NCBI GenBank assembly: GCA_937925525.1
Contig: CALALS010000320.1
Span: 1 to 15,024 of the forward strand
Length of the DNA: 15,024 nucleotides
Source: an uncultured Flavobacteriales bacterium
GTDB taxonomy: Bacteria > Bacteroidota > Bacteroidia > Flavobacteriales_E > Vicingaceae
Direction of reading: 5' to 3'
Both the position numbers and the translations under genes were made by a program. Under the pieces are notes generated by a model. It had not been told where the DNA came from, did not search any database, and saw nothing but the letters and a program-made list of their open reading frames with translations. Below are positions 13,251 to 15,024 of the stretch, one piece after another; within the stretch, counting starts at the first letter, position 1, and each line of letters begins with the position of its first letter.

Positions 13251-15024
13251 ATGATTCGCATCCTTCTTATTTCGATAATTATTTTCTCTTCAACAACAGC
13301 CTTTTCACAAGAATTACATGAGTACAAATGGACTAATGGCAATAAAAAAGCTGCCGGGTTAATTAAAGACGGGATGGAGCAAGGTGTTTGGAAATTTTGG
13401 AATAAAGAAGGGCAAATAGAACAAGAAGTTACCTACAAAGACGGTGAGTTTCATGGTTTATACACCTATTACTGGAACAATGGTAATAAAAGAGAAGAGG
13501 GCACTTTTGACAGGTCAATGAAGCAGGGTTCTTTTACCTCCTGGTACGAAAGCGGAGAAAAAGAAGCGCAAGGGTTTTATATTAACGGATACAAAGACAG
13601 CACATGGACTTACTTTTTCCCTAATGGCAATAAAAAAGAAGTTCAATTTTATGACCGAGACAAGCCGGTTGGAACATGGAAAACATGGTATAGCAATGGT
13701 AAAGAAAAAAGCGAAATTAAATATGAAAATGGCAATACCTATTATTTAAACTGCTGGAATAAGAGTGGAAAAAAAATCTTAGATAACGGTAGTGGAACAT
13801 TTCAAGATTATAACAAAAATGGTGTTTTAATTACAGAGGGAGTATGTAAAGAAGGGTTGAAAAATGGTGTCTGGAAACACTATTCAGATGATGGAAAATT
13901 AATTTCAGAAGGAGAGTTTAAAAATGGACTGGTAGATGGAAAATGGACTTTCTATTATGAAAACGGCAATAAAAAATATGAAGGCAATATTATCAATAAT
14001 AAAAAAGAAGGTGTTTTTACCTATTGGTTTGAAGACGGGAATAAGTTTAAAGTAATTACCTATAAAAATGGGTTAGAAGACGGCCCTTCAACAGAGTGGT
14101 TTAAAAGCGGAAAAAAGAGTGCAGAAGGGGAATATAGAAATGGAGAAAAAACCGGTGAATGGACTTGGTGGTTAGAAAACGGTCAAAAAGATATGGTAGG
14201 TAACTTTTTGGATGGAAAAAGAAACGGAAAATGGACATTTTATTATCATAAAAATGGTGAAAAGGAATACGAAGGTTACTTTAAAAATGAAAAAAGAGAT
14301 TCTGTCTGGACCTATTGGTATGACGATGGTACTTTATGGAAAACCGGGCCATATAATCTAGGCTATAAACAAGGTGAGTGGAAGACATTTGCAGAGAATA
14401 AGCAATTGGTGTTAAAAGGTGCTTTTGAAAAAGGAAAAGAACACGGCCTTTGGCAGTCATGGTACGATAGCGGCACAAAAAAAGACAGCGGTTATTTTAA
14501 AAATGGGGTGATGAATGGCAGTTGGATAGGCTGGTTTGAAGGAGGTCAATTAGATTATAAAGGAAGTTATGTGAATGGATTAAAAACAGGAGTTTGGACG
14601 CACTATTATCCTAGTGGACAGATGGAATTACTTGAAACTTATTCTATGCCCATTGAGCAAGGGTATAACGAAAAACAGTTAGAAAACAAAGGTTCTGACA
14701 AAATACCAAGCATAAAATTTAAAGAAGATATTATCACCAAAAAAGACGGGCTTTATACGTATTGGTATGAATCCGGCTTTATAAAAGAAACCGGAAATTA
14801 TGAAATGAACGTACAGCAAGGAAAATGGATGTACTATTATGATAGTGGTGTTCCTATGTATGAAGCTAATATGCTAAATGGTAAACAAGAAGGGAAAGTG
14901 ACGAGCTGGTATCCCACCGGAGTAAAAGAATCTGTAAAATCATACAAACATCATTTGCCTCACGGAAAATGGATTTACTACTCACCAAAAGGAGAAGTAA
15001 AAAGAATGGTTTGGTATAAAAACG
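13251..15024 (+). CDS. Exported MORN-like repeat protein (partial, open at right edge)
   Basis: ATG at 13251 opens a frame of at least 591 codons with no stop before the window ends. Residues 1-20 (MIRILLISIIIFSSTTAFSQ) are a signal peptide with a likely signal peptidase I cut near SQ/EL. Almost all the rest is a tandem array of units of about 23-25 residues with the core G-x-W-x-x-[WY]-[YF]-x-x-G-x-x-x-x-[EKS]-G-x-[YF]-x-x-G. This is the MORN/YwqK-type repeat common in Bacteroidota. At least 21 units are recognisable. MORN repeats stack into extended beta sheets; those of eukaryotes can bind lipids or proteins, but the bacterial function is mostly unknown. Database names such as 'YwqK antitoxin' should not be taken literally here, as no toxin is present and the protein is exported. 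It is divergent from the TonB receptor gene. Confidence 0.88.
   Translation, partial: MIRILLISIIIFSSTTAFSQELHEYKWTNGNKKAAGLIKDGMEQGVWKFWNKEGQIEQEVTYKDGEFHGLYTYYWNNGNKREEGTFDRSMKQGSFTSWYESGEKEAQGFYINGYKDSTWTYFFPNGNKKEVQFYDRDKPVGTWKTWYSNGKEKSEIKYENGNTYYLNCWNKSGKKILDNGSGTFQDYNKNGVLITEGVCKEGLKNGVWKHYSDDGKLISEGEFKNGLVDGKWTFYYENGNKKYEGNIINNKKEGVFTYWFEDGNKFKVITYKNGLEDGPSTEWFKSGKKSAEGEYRNGEKTGEWTWWLENGQKDMVGNFLDGKRNGKWTFYYHKNGEKEYEGYFKNEKRDSVWTYWYDDGTLWKTGPYNLGYKQGEWKTFAENKQLVLKGAFEKGKEHGLWQSWYDSGTKKDSGYFKNGVMNGSWIGWFEGGQLDYKGSYVNGLKTGVWTHYYPSGQMELLETYSMPIEQGYNEKQLENKGSDKIPSIKFKEDIITKKDGLYTYWYESGFIKETGNYEMNVQQGKWMYYYDSGVPMYEANMLNGKQEGKVTSWYPTGVKESVKSYKHHLPHGKWIYYSPKGEVKRMVWYKN
13320..15024 (+). repeat. 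Tandem MORN-like coding repeats, at least 21 units
   Basis: Successive units are led by GVWKFWNKEG, GLYTYYWNNG, GSFTSWYESG, STWTYFFPNG, GTWKTWYSNG, and later GKWTFYYENG, GVFTYWFEDG, GEWTWWLENG, GSWIGWFEGG, GVWTHYYPSG, GKWMYYYDSG and GKWIYYSPKG, spaced about 70 bases apart. The DNA copies are diverged from each other, so this is an old array rather than recent slippage. Two irregular places stand out. Unit 6 is degenerate (LNCWNKSGKK … GTFQDYNKNG), and a non-repeat insert of about 32 residues lies at roughly 14646-14740. Confidence 0.85.

Noticed and set aside
14281..14478. Minus-strand 65-residue reading frame inside the MORN gene
   Set aside because: It is antisense to a continuous repeat-coding frame and has no supporting features.
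13251..15024. Toxin-antitoxin assignment for the MORN/YwqK-like gene
   Set aside because: That label comes from database naming of the repeat family; there is a signal peptide, the protein is very large, and no toxin-like neighbour is visible.
1..15024. CRISPR arrays, insertion sequences, tRNA or rRNA genes, phage or defence genes
   Set aside because: No short spaced repeats, terminal inverted repeats, transposase motifs or tRNA-like cloverleafs were seen; nearly every base belongs to a recognisable housekeeping, transport or repeat-protein gene.

Overview
The window looks like chromosome from a member of Bacteroidota, most likely Flavobacteriales. The DNA is AT-rich, two spots match the phylum's -7 promoter box (TAnnTTTG) upstream of predicted genes, and there is a SusC-like TonB-dependent receptor with an N-terminal carboxypeptidase-regulatory-like domain. 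The ribosomal proteins and EF-Ts read like flavobacterial versions. Coding density is very high: no gap exceeds about 110 bases, and I see no tRNA, rRNA, CRISPR array, insertion sequence or phage gene.

Layout. (1) 92-2397 (+): an M20-family amidohydrolase overlapping an alanine racemase by four bases (ATGA). (2) 2398-3798 (-): class II fumarase fumC, abutting the racemase tail to tail with no spacer. (3) 3843-4001 (+): a 52-residue single-span membrane protein, abutting the next gene tail to tail. (4) 4002-9502 (-): a translation block, transcribed in the order rplM, rpsI, rpsB, tsf, [terminator], pyrH, frr, prfB, arsC-like. prfB needs a programmed +1 frameshift, and its true start overlaps the frr stop codon. 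(5) 9596-13142 (-): a TonB-dependent receptor followed one base later by moeA, which is interrupted by an in-frame TAA. (6) 13251-15024 (+): a secreted or surface protein made of at least 21 MORN-like repeats, still open at the right edge. It diverges from the receptor gene across a 108-base region where the two candidate promoters overlap.

How the parts fit. The minus-strand block supplies ribosomal proteins (L13, S9, S2), elongation factor Ts, UMP kinase, ribosome recycling factor and release factor 2. A strong hairpin with a cUUCGg loop separates the ribosomal-protein/EF-Ts part from pyrH, and frr has its own promoter-like box, so the block is probably two or three transcription units. A structured 93-base leader lies between rpsI and rpsB and may regulate S2/EF-Ts synthesis.

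I found no wholly new multi-gene system. The points most worth a second look are the rpsB leader, the broken moeA downstream of a TonB receptor, the SD-stimulated prfB frameshift in a phylum that makes little use of Shine-Dalgarno initiation, the small membrane protein, and the large MORN-repeat exported protein with its overlapping divergent promoters. All statements come from reading the sequence; no database search was run.
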